Numbered from the stretch's first letter, positions 1 through 8,759 are shown. The stretch is 64,000 nt of DNA from Micromonospora craniellae (GCF_014764405.1 NZ_CP061725.1:5952001-6016000); one strand, 5' to 3'. Notes: generated from the sequence alone by a model not told the origin. Translations and numbers: made by a program.

Positions 1-405
1 CGCGAACCAGCGGCTGCGGCACCAGGTGCCCAGGGCGGTCCGCACACCGCTGCGGTCCACCGCGAACGGCAGCACCCCCTCCGGGGCGATGAGGCTGCCC
101 GTCGCCTGGTCGGCCACCAGCGGCGCGGCGCAGAACTGGCACCGCTTCGCCAGCGCGTTGCTCTCGGTGCGGGCGCCGCAGCCGGGGCAGACGAAACTGT
201 GCGCGCCGACCTGCGCCACCGGCTTGCGCGGCAGCGTGGCCAACTGGGCGTACGCGTGCTCGCGTACCTCCCGGCCGGCCCCGGCGATCTCCTGCTGGCG
301 CCCGCAGTACGGGCAGCGCAGCACCGCCGCGCCCGGCGCGTACTCCACCCGGGCCCCGCAGCCGCCGCAACCGAACGTCGGCGGGGGAACGGTCGCGCCG
401 TTCAT
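1..405 (-). CDS. Zinc-ribbon protein (partial, runs off the left edge)
   Basis: Read from an ATG at 405 on the minus strand and cut by the window edge. The first 135 residues contain two or three Cys-pair knuckles: CGGCGAR then CPYCGRQ near residues 13-35, and CPGCGAR then CQFC near residues 75-95. This is a TFIIB/rubredoxin-like zinc ribbon. Its ATG overlaps the stop of the upstream SPFH gene (ATGA), so the two are translationally coupled. Zinc-ribbon proteins of this kind accompany bacterial SPFH/band-7 genes, and a role in a membrane-associated complex is inferred from that company. The C-terminal part is not visible, so the full domain set and function stay open. Confidence 0.75.
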   Translation of the reverse strand, partial: MNGATVPPPTFGCGGCGARVEYAPGAAVLRCPYCGRQQEIAGAGREVREHAYAQLATLPRKPVAQVGAHSFVCPGCGARTESNALAKRCQFCAAPLVADQATGSLIAPEGVLPFAVDRSGVRTALGTWCRSRWFA

Positions 406-1541
406 CGCGGGGGCAGCGGCGGCGGGACGCTGGCCAGCACCGAGGCGAGCTCGGGAAGCTGCCCGGCGGGCTGCCACTGAGCCATGCCGGCCCGCCAGGC
501 CAGCGTGTCCGGGCCCAGCGTGCCGGCGGCCACCTGGGTGGCCAGCCCACCGAGGTCGAACGGGCCCTGCCGCTGCCCGGCGACTCCGATGAACCACTGG
601 GTCTGGGGCGGCAGCGGCGGCGGCTCGGCGCTCGGCGGCGGTGTCGGGGCGTGCGCCGCCGGTGCGTGGTGTGCGGGCGCGGCCTCGCCGGACATCGTGC
701 GGGCCATCTGTTGCCCCATGGCCATGCCCATCCCGAGTCCGACGCCGGCACCCGCCTCGCCGCCCGGGTTCCTGGCCGCCTCCTCCAGCGCGGTGGCCGC
801 CTGGAACTGGGTGAACCGGTTCAAGTCGCCGACCGCGCCCATGCTGGTCCGCTTGTCCAGCGCCCGCTCCACCTCCGGCGGCACGGAGATGTTCTCGATG
901 ACGAACGTGGGGATCGCGATACCGACCTCGGCCAGCTCCGCGGTCAGCACCCCGGCCAACCGTCGGCCGATGGCGTCCTGGTGGGCGGCCAGGTCCAGCA
1001 GCGGCACCCCGGCCGTGGCGAGCGCCCCGCCGAGCCGCCCCACGATGAGCTGCCGCAGGTACTCCTGCACCTCCTCGGTGCGGAACTGCGGGTCCGTGCC
1101 GACCAGCTCCCGCAGCAGTCGCTGCGCGTCCACCACCCGCGCCGCGTACGCGCCGAACGCGCGCAGCCGGACCACGCCGAACTCGGCGTCCCGCAGGATC
1201 ACCGGGTTCTGGGTGCCCCACTTCATCTCGGTGAACTGCCGGGTGTTGACGAAGTACACCTCGGCCTTGAACGGCGAGTTGAAGCCGTACTTCCAGCCCT
1301 TGAGGGTGGACAGGATGGGCAGGTTACGGGTCTCCAGGGTGTAGGTGCCGGGCGGGAAGGCGTCGGCGATCTGCCCCTCGTTGACGAACACCGCCGTCTG
1401 CGACTCGCGCACGACCAGCTTGGCGCCCATCTTGATCTCGTTCTGGTACCGGGGGAAGCGCCAGACGATCGTGTCCCGGCTGTCGTCCAGCCACTCCACA
1501 ATGTCGATGAACTCGCCCCGGAGCCGGTCCATCAGCCCCAT
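402..1541 (-). CDS. SPFH/band-7 domain protein with C-terminal GYF-like domain
   Basis: A 379-residue protein starting MGLMDRLRGEFIDIVEW, behind a good ribosome site (AGGAAGAGG) on the minus strand. The longer open frame upstream of 1541 looks non-coding. Residues about 25-250 read as the SPFH (virion-core/YdjI-like) fold. They are followed by an alanine/glycine/methionine-rich stretch (GLGMGMAMGQQMA), a Pro-rich linker, and a C-terminal module beginning WFIGVAGQRQGPF that resembles the GYF_2 fold (peptide binding). It overlaps the downstream zinc-ribbon gene by 4 bp. Known members are membrane-microdomain scaffolds; the partner here is probably the zinc-ribbon protein. No membrane segment is obvious, so membrane association would be peripheral or via partners. 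Confidence 0.85.
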   Translation of the reverse strand: MGLMDRLRGEFIDIVEWLDDSRDTIVWRFPRYQNEIKMGAKLVVRESQTAVFVNEGQIADAFPPGTYTLETRNLPILSTLKGWKYGFNSPFKAEVYFVNTRQFTEMKWGTQNPVILRDAEFGVVRLRAFGAYAARVVDAQRLLRELVGTDPQFRTEEVQEYLRQLIVGRLGGALATAGVPLLDLAAHQDAIGRRLAGVLTAELAEVGIAIPTFVIENISVPPEVERALDKRTSMGAVGDLNRFTQFQAATALEEAARNPGGEAGAGVGLGMGMAMGQQMARTMSGEAAPAHHAPAAHAPTPPPSAEPPPLPPQTQWFIGVAGQRQGPFDLGGLATQVAAGTLGPDTLAWRAGMAQWQPAGQLPELASVLASVPPPLPPR

Positions 1542-1847
1542 CGCGCCTCTTCCTGTCGGTCCCGTGATGATCAGCGTTGCGGGCGACCGTACCAACCGGC
1601 GACCAGCTTCCCGGGCGGGGTGCGGCAGTCGGCCGGATACCGGACCGCCGGCCACGGCCATGCGTGGCTGACCGGATCGTTCCGCAGCGCAGCCCGATCG
1701 TGGCTGGTGCGGGCCCGTGCCGTCGCCACCCGCACCACAGCGCGACCGTAGACCGTGCTTTCGGCAGGCGCGGCTCCTGCTATCGGCCGGTGTGGTTCCG
1801 GCCCGCGTTCCGATGAGTGGTGCCTCCGCGAGCGCCACCATGGCGTC
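1542..1847. other. Divergent intergenic region, no gene seen
   Basis: About 300 bp between the leftward SPFH gene and the rightward oxidoreductase. Open frames here are shadows without recognisable protein character. It presumably holds both promoters. No convincing -35/-10 pair or palindrome was found. Confidence 0.5.
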
Positions 1848-2846
1848 ATGAAGGCGATCGTTCAACAGCGGTACGGCTCACCGGGCGTGTTGCGACTCCA
1901 GGAGGTCGACAAGCCGGCTCCCGCCGCGCACGAGGTCCTGGTGCGGGTGCATGCGGCCTCGGTCAACGCGCGGGACTGGCACGTGTTGCGGGGCGACCCG
2001 TACCTGGCGCGGCTGGCCGCGCCGCAGATGATGGGCCTGCGCGGCCCCACGCGGAAGATCCGTGGTACCGACTTCGCCGGGCGCGTCGAGGCGGTCGGTT
2101 CCGGGGTGGACCGGTTCCGCCCCGGCGCCGAGGTGTACGGCGACACCGGGGACGTCCACGGCGCGTTCGCCGAGTACGTGTGCGTCCCCGCCGAGCAGAT
2201 CGAGGCCAAACCGGCGAACCTCAGCTTCGCGCAGGCGGCCACGATGCCGCTGGCCGGCAGCACCGCCCTGTCGGGCCTGCGGGACCTGGCACAGCTCCGG
2301 GACGGTCAGCACGTCCTGATCAACGGTGCCTCCGGTGGCGTGGGTACCTTCGCCGTCCAGATCGGCAAGGCCCTCGGGGCCACGGTGACGGCGGTGTGCA
2401 GTACCAGGAACGTCGACCTGGCCCGCTCCCTCGGCGCCGACCACGTCGTCGACTACACCACCCACGACTTCGTCCGCCTCGGCCGGCGCTACGACGTGCT
2501 GCTCGACCTGGTCGGCAACCGCTCCCTGGGCGACCTGCGTCGGGCGCTGGCGCCGGGAGGGACGCTTGTGCTCTCCGGTGGCGGAACCTCTCGTGGCCGA
2601 CCCGGTCTCGTCGGTCCGATGGGTCTGCTCATCGGGGCCCAGGTGATGGCCCGCGTCGCCCGCGAGCGGATCCTCGTGCTCCCGACGCCGCTGAGCCGCG
2701 AGCTGCTGGCGGCGCTCCGCGAGCTCGCCGAGGCTGGCATGGTGAGCCCGGTCATCGACCGGACCTACAAGCTCGACGAGGTGCCCGAGGCGATCCGGTA
2801 CATGGAGGTCGAGCACGCCCGCGCCAAGATCGTGGTCACCGTCTGA
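1848..2846 (+). CDS. NAD(P)-dependent medium-chain alcohol dehydrogenase / quinone oxidoreductase
   Basis: A 332-residue MDR-superfamily protein from the ATG at 1848 (MKAIVQQRYGSPGVL). The N-terminal GroES-like domain is followed by a Rossmann domain with the nucleotide loop NGASGGVG near residues 155-165 and the conserved GADHVVDY. It lacks the zinc-ligand pattern of classical alcohol dehydrogenases. That favours a quinone oxidoreductase-like, NADPH-dependent enzyme (QOR/zeta-crystallin group). The substrate cannot be told. It is transcribed alone, and the convergent xdhC gene ends 27 bp downstream. Confidence 0.85.
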   Translation: MKAIVQQRYGSPGVLRLQEVDKPAPAAHEVLVRVHAASVNARDWHVLRGDPYLARLAAPQMMGLRGPTRKIRGTDFAGRVEAVGSGVDRFRPGAEVYGDTGDVHGAFAEYVCVPAEQIEAKPANLSFAQAATMPLAGSTALSGLRDLAQLRDGQHVLINGASGGVGTFAVQIGKALGATVTAVCSTRNVDLARSLGADHVVDYTTHDFVRLGRRYDVLLDLVGNRSLGDLRRALAPGGTLVLSGGGTSRGRPGLVGPMGLLIGAQVMARVARERILVLPTPLSRELLAALRELAEAGMVSPVIDRTYKLDEVPEAIRYMEVEHARAKIVVTV

Positions 2847-2872
2847 ACCACCTGCGGTCGGGGTGGGACCGC

Positions 2873-3976
2873 TCAGGACCGGTGGATCGAGCCGTCGAGG
2901 TCGGTGAGCGGACGACCCGATCCGCCCCAGGACTGGGCGATGATCTCGGCGGCGATCGCCACGGCCGTCTCCTCGGGCGTGCGGGCGCCGAGGTCCAGCC
3001 CGATCGGCGAGGAGAGCCGGGCCAGGGCGGCCTCGTCCACGCCCGCCTCGCGTAGCCGGCGTATCCGGTCGTCATGGGTACGCCTGCTGCCCATCGCGCC
3101 GATGTACCGCGCGGACGTGCGCAGGGCGACCTGGAGCAGCGGTACGTCGAACTTCGGATCGTGGGTCAGCACGCAGAGCACGGTGCGCTCGTCGACGGTG
3201 GTCGAGGCGAGGTACTCGTGCGGCCAGCGCACCACGAGGTCGTCGACGTCGGGGAACCGCTTGCGGGTGGCGAACACCGGGCGGGCGTCGCAGAGCGTGA
3301 CGTGGTAGCCGAGGAATCGGCCGATCCGGGCCACTGCGGCGGCGTAGTCGATCGCGCCGAAGACGATCATCCGGGGCGGGGGGACGTACGACTGGACGAA
3401 GACCGACACCTCGTCGCGGCGCTGCTCGCCGTGGGTACCGAGATGGACGGTGCCGGTGCTGCCCTGGGCCAGCATCCCGGCGGCCTGCTGCGCCACCGCG
3501 CGGTCCAGGTCGGGCTCGCCGAGGCTGCCGGCGACCCGGTCGGGCCAGACCACGAGCTGCGCGTCCCCGATCGACGCGGTGGCCACCGGCCGACCGGCGG
3601 TGATCGCGTCGAGCACCGCGTCGGTCTCGGTCAGTGTGACGCCCGGCTGCACCAGGACCTCGATGGTGCCGCCGCAGGTCAGACCCACCCCGAACGCGTC
3701 GTCGTCGCTGACCCCGTAGATCTCGGTGCGCGCCTTGCCGGTCTCGATGGCCTCCCGGCAGAGCTCGAAGACCGCGCCCTCCACGCACCCGCCGGAGACG
3801 CTGCCCAGCACCTCACCGTCGGCGTTGACCGCCATGGTGGCGCCCGGTTGCCGGGGCGCCGAGCGCCAGGTGCGTACGACGGTCGCCACGGCGAACGCGA
3901 CGCCGGCCGTACGCCAGTCCGTCAGTCCGTCCGCGATGTCCCGCATGGCTGCACCATCCGTGGACACCGGTGTCAT
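2873..3976 (-). CDS. XdhC/CoxI family maturation factor
   Basis: A protein of 367 residues (ATG at 3976; a TTG two codons earlier is an alternative). Typical of the XdhC/CoxI family: the N-terminal XdhC region has RQPGATMAV, GSVSGGCVEG and LTCGGTIEVLV, and a C-terminal Rossmann-like XdhC_C domain has IVFGAIDYAAA and YIGAMGSRRTH. Family members bind and protect molybdenum cofactor and help sulfurate it before insertion into xanthine- or CO-dehydrogenase-type enzymes. It is divergent from the coxMSL operon and shares with it an upstream region holding a palindrome whose left arm overlaps its own ribosome site. A role in CO dehydrogenase maturation is inferred from location. Confidence 0.9.
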   Translation of the reverse strand: MTPVSTDGAAMRDIADGLTDWRTAGVAFAVATVVRTWRSAPRQPGATMAVNADGEVLGSVSGGCVEGAVFELCREAIETGKARTEIYGVSDDDAFGVGLTCGGTIEVLVQPGVTLTETDAVLDAITAGRPVATASIGDAQLVVWPDRVAGSLGEPDLDRAVAQQAAGMLAQGSTGTVHLGTHGEQRRDEVSVFVQSYVPPPRMIVFGAIDYAAAVARIGRFLGYHVTLCDARPVFATRKRFPDVDDLVVRWPHEYLASTTVDERTVLCVLTHDPKFDVPLLQVALRTSARYIGAMGSRRTHDDRIRRLREAGVDEAALARLSSPIGLDLGARTPEETAVAIAAEIIAQSWGGSGRPLTDLDGSIHRS

Positions 3977-3984
3977 CGTCAACC

Positions 3985-4008
3985 CGACCTAAGTAATTGC
4001 TTAGGTCG
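3985..4008. promoter_or_regulatory. 24-bp near-perfect palindrome (putative operator) between xdhC and coxM
   Basis: The arms CGACCTAAG (3985-3993) and CTTAGGTCG (4000-4008) are perfectly complementary. The 6-bp AT-rich centre is TAATTG, giving only one mismatched pair across 24 bp. It lies between the xdhC start and the -35 of the cox promoter. The TTAG...CTAA character resembles MarR/SlyA-type or LysR-type boxes. The regulator is not shown by sequence; the LysR gene at the far end of the locus is the obvious candidate. Confidence 0.7.
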
Positions 4009-4011
4009 ACG

Positions 4012-4040
4012 TTGACTTTGTAAACGGCCCCGACCAGATT
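4012..4040 (+). promoter_or_regulatory. Putative promoter of the cox operon
   Basis: TTGACT at 4012-4017 and CAGATT at 4035-4040 are separated by 17 bp, about 28 bp before the coxM start codon, directly after the palindrome. The -35 is near consensus; the -10 is moderate. Called by eye only. Confidence 0.45.
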
Positions 4041-4067
4041 CTGGCGGGACCCCGGAGGAGCGACATC

Positions 4068-4940
4068 ATGCAGGTTCCGGCACCGTTCGAGTACGAGCGC
4101 GCCACCAGTGTGGACCAGGCCATTGGTTTGTTGGAGAGGCTGGGCGGCACAGCCCGGCTGATCGCCGGTGGGCACAGCCTGCTGCCGATGATGAAGCTGC
4201 GCCTGGCCAATTTCGACTATCTGATCGACATCAACGATCTGCACCCGGAACTCGGGTACATCCGGCCCGGCCGGCACGAGTTGCGCATCGGCGCCCTCAC
4301 CCGGCACCGCGAGCTGCTGGAGTCCGCCGAACTGGCCGCGGCGTTCCCGATCTTCGCCGACGCGGAGCGGGTGATCGCCGACCCGATCGTGCGCAACCGG
4401 GGCACCCTGGGCGGCTCGCTCTGCCAGGCGGACCCGTCGGAGGACCTGTCGGCGGTCTGCACCACGCTGGACGCGAGCTGCGTGATCCGGGGACCCGGCG
4501 GGGTGGAGCGGATCGTGTCGATGGAGGAGTTCCACGTCGGACCGTACGAGACGGCGGTCGGCGAGGCCGAGATGCTGATCGAGGTCCGGCTGCCGGTACG
4601 CCCCGGCGGCGGCAGCGCGTACGAGAAGGTCGAGCGCCGGGCCGGCGACTGGGCCGTGGTCTCGGCCGGCGCGGCGATCTGGCTGGACCGCGGCGTGATC
4701 TCCGACGCCCGGGTCGGGCTGGCCGCGGTCGGCCCGAACACCACCGGCATCCCGGAGGTCTCGGCCGCCCTGCGCGGGCAGGCGCCCACCGAGAGCGTGT
4801 TCGCCCGGGCCGGGGAGATCGCGGCGAGCCAGTGCGAACCGGTCACCGACCAACGCGGCAGTGCCGACTACAAGCGGCATCTGGCCGCCGAGCTGACCAA
4901 ACGGGCCCTGCGCCGGGCCGCCGAGCGGGCGAGGAGCTGA
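4068..4940 (+). CDS. coxM: Carbon monoxide dehydrogenase medium (FAD) subunit
   Basis: A 290-residue FAD-binding subunit of the molybdenum hydroxylase family, behind an ideal GGAGGAG ribosome site. Both flavin signatures are visible: AGGHS at residues 33-37 and TLGGS at 113-117, with a CODH-like C-terminal domain after residue about 180. In CO dehydrogenase this subunit takes electrons from the [2Fe-2S] centres of CoxS and passes them to quinones at the membrane. It is first in a tightly packed coxM-coxS-coxL operon, the usual order for form I CO dehydrogenases. Confidence 0.95.
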   Translation: MQVPAPFEYERATSVDQAIGLLERLGGTARLIAGGHSLLPMMKLRLANFDYLIDINDLHPELGYIRPGRHELRIGALTRHRELLESAELAAAFPIFADAERVIADPIVRNRGTLGGSLCQADPSEDLSAVCTTLDASCVIRGPGGVERIVSMEEFHVGPYETAVGEAEMLIEVRLPVRPGGGSAYEKVERRAGDWAVVSAGAAIWLDRGVISDARVGLAAVGPNTTGIPEVSAALRGQAPTESVFARAGEIAASQCEPVTDQRGSADYKRHLAAELTKRALRRAAERARS

Positions 4941-4942
4941 GC

Positions 4943-5491
4943 ATGCAGGTCACCATGACCGTCAACGACGTCGAGGTCACCCGGGAGATCGAGGGCCGGC
5001 TGCTGCTCGTGCACTTCCTGCGGGACGTGCTGGGCCTGACCGGCACGCACTGGGGCTGCGACACCAGCAACTGCGGCACCTGCGTGGTCTGGCTGGACGG
5101 CGAGCCGGTGAAGTCGTGCACAGTGCTCGCCGCGATGGCCGGCGGCCACGAGGTGCGTACCGTCGAGGGGCTTGCCTCCGGCGCCGAGCTGGACCCGGTG
5201 CAGCAGGGCTTCATGCAGTGCCATGGCCTCCAGTGCGGCTTCTGCACGCCGGGCATGATGATGACCGCGCGGGCGCTGCTGAACCGCAACCCCGACCCGA
5301 GCGAGCCGGAGATCCGCGAGGCGATCTCGGGCCAGATCTGCCGCTGCACCGGGTACTCCACCATCGTCCGGTCCGTACGCTGGGCCGCCGTGCACGAGCA
5401 GACCGCCGCGGCCCAGGTCGTCGAGACCACCGAATCACCCGCCGCCGGCGAGATCTCCGACGCCGGCCAGCCTGCCGGGAGCCCCGCATGA
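4943..5491 (+). CDS. coxS: Carbon monoxide dehydrogenase small (2Fe-2S) subunit
   Basis: A 182-residue iron-sulfur subunit starting at the ATG two bases after the coxM stop (ribosome site GAGGAG inside the end of coxM). The N-terminal plant-type cluster uses C39, C44, C47 and C59; the C-terminal alpha-helical cluster uses C98, C101, C133 and C135 (CGFC ... CRC). It shuttles electrons from the Mo-Cu site of CoxL to FAD in CoxM. The last 25 residues are an Ala/Glu-rich tail. Its stop overlaps the coxL start (ATGA). Confidence 0.95.
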   Translation: MQVTMTVNDVEVTREIEGRLLLVHFLRDVLGLTGTHWGCDTSNCGTCVVWLDGEPVKSCTVLAAMAGGHEVRTVEGLASGAELDPVQQGFMQCHGLQCGFCTPGMMMTARALLNRNPDPSEPEIREAISGQICRCTGYSTIVRSVRWAAVHEQTAAAQVVETTESPAAGEISDAGQPAGSPA

Positions 5492-7878
5492 CGACCGTGC
5501 ACGAGCCCGTGGACACGTTCCACGACAACGACCAGAAGCCGGTCGGGTACGGCCGGATGCTGCGCAAGGAGGACCCGCGCTTCGTACGCGGCCGGGGCCG
5601 CTACGTCGACGACGTGCACCTGCCCGGCATGCTGCACCTCGCCATCCTGCGGTCGCCGGTGGCGCACGCCCGGATCGTCTCCATCGACACCAGCGCCGCC
5701 GAGGCGTCGCCCGGGGTCAAGGCGGTGGTGACCGGGGCGATGCTGGCCGAGCAGAACCTGGCCTGGATGCCGACGCTCTCCAACGACGTGCAGGCCGTGC
5801 TCGCCACCGACAAGGTGCGCTTCCAGGGCCAGGAGGTGGCCTTCGTGGTCGCCGAGGACCGGTACGCCGCCCGCGACGCGCTGGAACTGATCGACGTCGA
5901 GTACGACATCCTCGACCCGGTCGTCGACGTGCGCCGCGCGCTGGAGCCGGACGCCCCGGTGATCCGCGACGACCTCGACGGCAAGACGAACAACCACTGC
6001 TTCGACTGGGAGACCGGCGACGAGGCGGCCACCGAGGCCGCGTTCGCCCGTGCCGACGTGGTGGTCAGCGAGGACATCGTCTATCCCCGGGTGCACCCGG
6101 CGCCGATGGAGACCTGCGGCGCGCTCGCCGACTTCGACCCGATCGAGGGCAAGCTGCGGCTCTGGTCCACCACCCAGGCGCCGCACGCTCACCGCACCCT
6201 CTACGCCATCGTGGCCGGCCTGCCCGAGCACAAGATCCAGGTGATCTCGCCGGACATCGGCGGCGGGTTCGGCAACAAGGTGCCAATCTACCCCGGGTAC
6301 GTCTGCGCCATCGTCGCCTCGATCGTCACCGGCAAGCCGGTGAAGTGGATGGAGGACCGCTCGGAGAACCTGATCAGCACCGGCTTCGCCCGCGACTACA
6401 TCATGCGCGGCGAGATCGCGGCGACCCGGGACGGCCGGATCCTGGCCATCCGCACCAACGTGCTGGCCGACCACGGCGCGTTCAACGGCACCGCCGCGCC
6501 GGTCAAGTACCCGGCCGGGTTCTTCGGCGTCTTCACCGGCAGCTACGACATCGAGGCCGCCTACTGCAAGATGACCGCGGTCTTCACCAACAAGGCCCCC
6601 GGCGGTGTCGCGTACGCCTGCTCGTTCCGGATCACCGAGGCCGTGTACCTGGTGGAGCGGATCGTCGACTGCCTCGCCGACGAGTTGGGCATGGACCCGG
6701 CCGAGCTGCGGCTGAAGAACTTCATCCAGCCCGAGCAGTTCCCGTACACGACGAAGACCGGGTGGGTCTACGACTCCGGCGACTACAAGCCGACCATGCG
6801 GCTGGCCATGGAGATGGCCGGCTACTCCGAGCTGCGCCGCGAGCAGGAGGAGAAGCGTGCCCGGGGCGAGCTGATGGGCATCGGCATCGCGTTCTTCACC
6901 GAGGCCGTCGGCGCCGGTCCCCGCAAGAACATGGACATCCTCGGGCTGGGCATGGCCGACGGCTGCGAGCTGCGCGTGCACCCGACCGGCAAGGCCGTGG
7001 TCCGGCTCAGCGTGCAGTCGCAGGGGCAGGGCCACGAGACCACGTTCGCGCAGATCGTCGCCGAGGAGATCGGCATCCCGCCGGACGACATCGACGTGGT
7101 GCACGGCGACACCGACAACACCCCGTTCGGCCTCGGCACGTACGGCAGCCGGTCCACCCCGGTGTCCGGGGCCGCCGCCGCGCTGGTCGCCCGCAAGGTC
7201 CGGGACAAGGCCAAGATCATCGCCTCGGCCATGCTGGAGGTGTCCGTCGCCGACCTGGAGTGGGAGAAGGGCGCCTTCCACGTCAAGGGCGACCCGGGCA
7301 AGTCCGTCACGATCCAGGACATCGCCATGCGCGCGCACGGCGCCGGTGACCTGCCGGACGGGATCGAGGGCGGACTGGAGGCGCAGATCTGCTACAACCC
7401 GTCGAACCTGACCTACCCGCACGGGGCGTACATCTGCGTGGTCGACATCGACCCGGGCACGGCCCAGGTGACGGTGCGCCGGTTCATCGCCGTCGACGAC
7501 TGCGGCACCCGCATCAACCCGATGATCATTGAGGGGCAGGTGCACGGCGGCCTGACCGACGGCGTCGGCATGGCGCTGATGGAGATGATCGCCTTCGACG
7601 AGGACGGCAACTGCCTCGGCGCGTCCATGATGGACTACCTCATCCCGACCGCGCTGGAGGTGCCCGACTGGGAGACCGGCTACACGGTCACCCCGTCGCC
7701 GCACCACCCGATCGGCGCCAAGGGCGTGGGGGAGTCGGCCACCGTCGGCTCGCCACCGGCGATCGTCAACGCGGTCGTGGACGCCCTGAAGCCCTTCGGC
7801 GTCCGGCACGCCGACATGCCGTTGACGCCGTCGCGGGTCTGGGACGCCATGCGCGGCCAGGCCCGACCGCCGATCTGA
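5488..7878 (+). CDS. coxL: Aerobic carbon monoxide dehydrogenase large (Mo-Cu) subunit, form I
   Basis: A 796-residue molybdenum subunit. The active-site loop reads AYACSFR at residues 375-381, the signature of form I (true CO-oxidising) enzymes, with Cys378 in the place of the copper-binding cysteine. Form II/putative enzymes carry AYRGAGR instead. The catalytic glutamate motif GVGES is at residues 746-750 (Glu749), and QGQGH and GGGFGNK loops for the molybdopterin cytosine dinucleotide are present. Spacing of Cys to Glu (371 residues) closely fits the known Oligotropha enzyme. It would oxidise CO to CO2 as the catalytic subunit of an (LMS)2 complex at the inner face of the membrane. The start overlaps the coxS stop by 4 bp. 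Confidence 0.97.
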   Translation: MTTVHEPVDTFHDNDQKPVGYGRMLRKEDPRFVRGRGRYVDDVHLPGMLHLAILRSPVAHARIVSIDTSAAEASPGVKAVVTGAMLAEQNLAWMPTLSNDVQAVLATDKVRFQGQEVAFVVAEDRYAARDALELIDVEYDILDPVVDVRRALEPDAPVIRDDLDGKTNNHCFDWETGDEAATEAAFARADVVVSEDIVYPRVHPAPMETCGALADFDPIEGKLRLWSTTQAPHAHRTLYAIVAGLPEHKIQVISPDIGGGFGNKVPIYPGYVCAIVASIVTGKPVKWMEDRSENLISTGFARDYIMRGEIAATRDGRILAIRTNVLADHGAFNGTAAPVKYPAGFFGVFTGSYDIEAAYCKMTAVFTNKAPGGVAYACSFRITEAVYLVERIVDCLADELGMDPAELRLKNFIQPEQFPYTTKTGWVYDSGDYKPTMRLAMEMAGYSELRREQEEKRARGELMGIGIAFFTEAVGAGPRKNMDILGLGMADGCELRVHPTGKAVVRLSVQSQGQGHETTFAQIVAEEIGIPPDDIDVVHGDTDNTPFGLGTYGSRSTPVSGAAAALVARKVRDKAKIIASAMLEVSVADLEWEKGAFHVKGDPGKSVTIQDIAMRAHGAGDLPDGIEGGLEAQICYNPSNLTYPHGAYICVVDIDPGTAQVTVRRFIAVDDCGTRINPMIIEGQVHGGLTDGVGMALMEMIAFDEDGNCLGASMMDYLIPTALEVPDWETGYTVTPSPHHPIGAKGVGESATVGSPPAIVNAVVDALKPFGVRHADMPLTPSRVWDAMRGQARPPI

Positions 7879-7887
7879 GGAGGCGAC

Positions 7888-8757
7888 GTGTCGACGACGA
7901 TCGCCGAACGCGCCCGTGAGCTGAGCGCCGCCCGGGAGCCGTTCGTGCACGCCACGGTGGTCCGCGCGCAGGAACCGACGTCGGCGCGGCCGGGCGACGA
8001 CGCGGTGATCCTGCCGGACGGGTCGATCGAAGGCTTCGTCGGTGGGGCGTGCGCCGAGAGCTCGGTCCGCGCCGCCGCGTTGGACACCCTGCGCGACGGC
8101 GACACCCTGCTGCTGCGGGTGCTGCCGGACGGCACGGACACCTTCCCCGACACCCCGGGTGCGCGGGTGGTGGTGAACCCGTGCCATTCCGGCGGCGCGG
8201 TCGAGATCTTCCTCCGGCCGATGCTGCCCGCGGCGGTGCTGGGGGTGGCCGGCAACACCCCGATCAGCGCCGCCGTGGCGACGCTGGCGAGGTTCCTCGA
8301 CTTCGAGGTCGTCGAGGCCGGTGACTACTACGGCGCGACCGCCGTGGTGGTGGCCGGTCTCGGCAAGGGCGAGCCGGAGGCGATCCGGGCCGCGCTGGAC
8401 GCGGGCGTGGGCCATGTGGCGCTGGTGGCCAGCCGTACCCGGGCCGCCGCGCTGCTCGACGAGCTGACGCTGACCGACGACGAACGTGCCCGGGTGCACG
8501 CGCCGGCGGGGCTGGCCATCGGCGCGCGTACCTCGTCGGAGATCGCCCTGGCGATCATGGCCGACGTGGTCCGCGCGGTCCGGTGCGACGACCTGCGCCC
8601 TCCTGCGGGCGCGCCCGTGGTGCGGCCCCGGCAGGCGGTGGACCCGGTGTGCGGGATGACGGTGACCGTCGGACCGGACACCCCGCACGCCCGGGTGGAC
8701 GGCGAGGACCACTGGTTCTGCTGCCCCGGATGCCTCGCACGCTTCACGGGCGGGTAG
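7888..8757 (+). CDS. XdhC-family protein fused to a C-terminal YHS-like Cys domain
   Basis: A 289-residue protein from a GTG at 7888 behind GAGGAGG, ten bases after coxL. Residues 1 to about 235 look like the XdhC/CoxI family (GFVGGACAESSVR near residue 45-60; NPCHSGGAVEIFL; GLAIGARTSSEIA near 210). The last 40 residues, beginning DPVCGMTV at about 252-259 and ending WFCCPGCLARF, form a YHS-like metal-binding module with C255, C278, C279 and C282. It is likely a cofactor-maturation factor for CoxL. Since form I enzymes carry a Mo-S-Cu centre, a metal-handling tail on an XdhC protein may serve copper or sulfur delivery; that is inference. Confidence 0.85.
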   Translation: MSTTIAERARELSAAREPFVHATVVRAQEPTSARPGDDAVILPDGSIEGFVGGACAESSVRAAALDTLRDGDTLLLRVLPDGTDTFPDTPGARVVVNPCHSGGAVEIFLRPMLPAAVLGVAGNTPISAAVATLARFLDFEVVEAGDYYGATAVVVAGLGKGEPEAIRAALDAGVGHVALVASRTRAAALLDELTLTDDERARVHAPAGLAIGARTSSEIALAIMADVVRAVRCDDLRPPAGAPVVRPRQAVDPVCGMTVTVGPDTPHARVDGEDHWFCCPGCLARFTGG

Positions 8758-8759
8758 CC

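Noticed and set aside
5488..7878. CoxL as a form II or xanthine dehydrogenase-type protein
   Set aside because: The loop reads AYACSFR, the form I motif, not AYRGAGR, and full maturation genes are present.
4843..8712. 1289-codon open frame on the minus strand
   Set aside because: Antisense shadow of coxS/coxL and the XdhC-YHS gene; His/Arg/Val-rich with no domain character, as expected in high-GC DNA.
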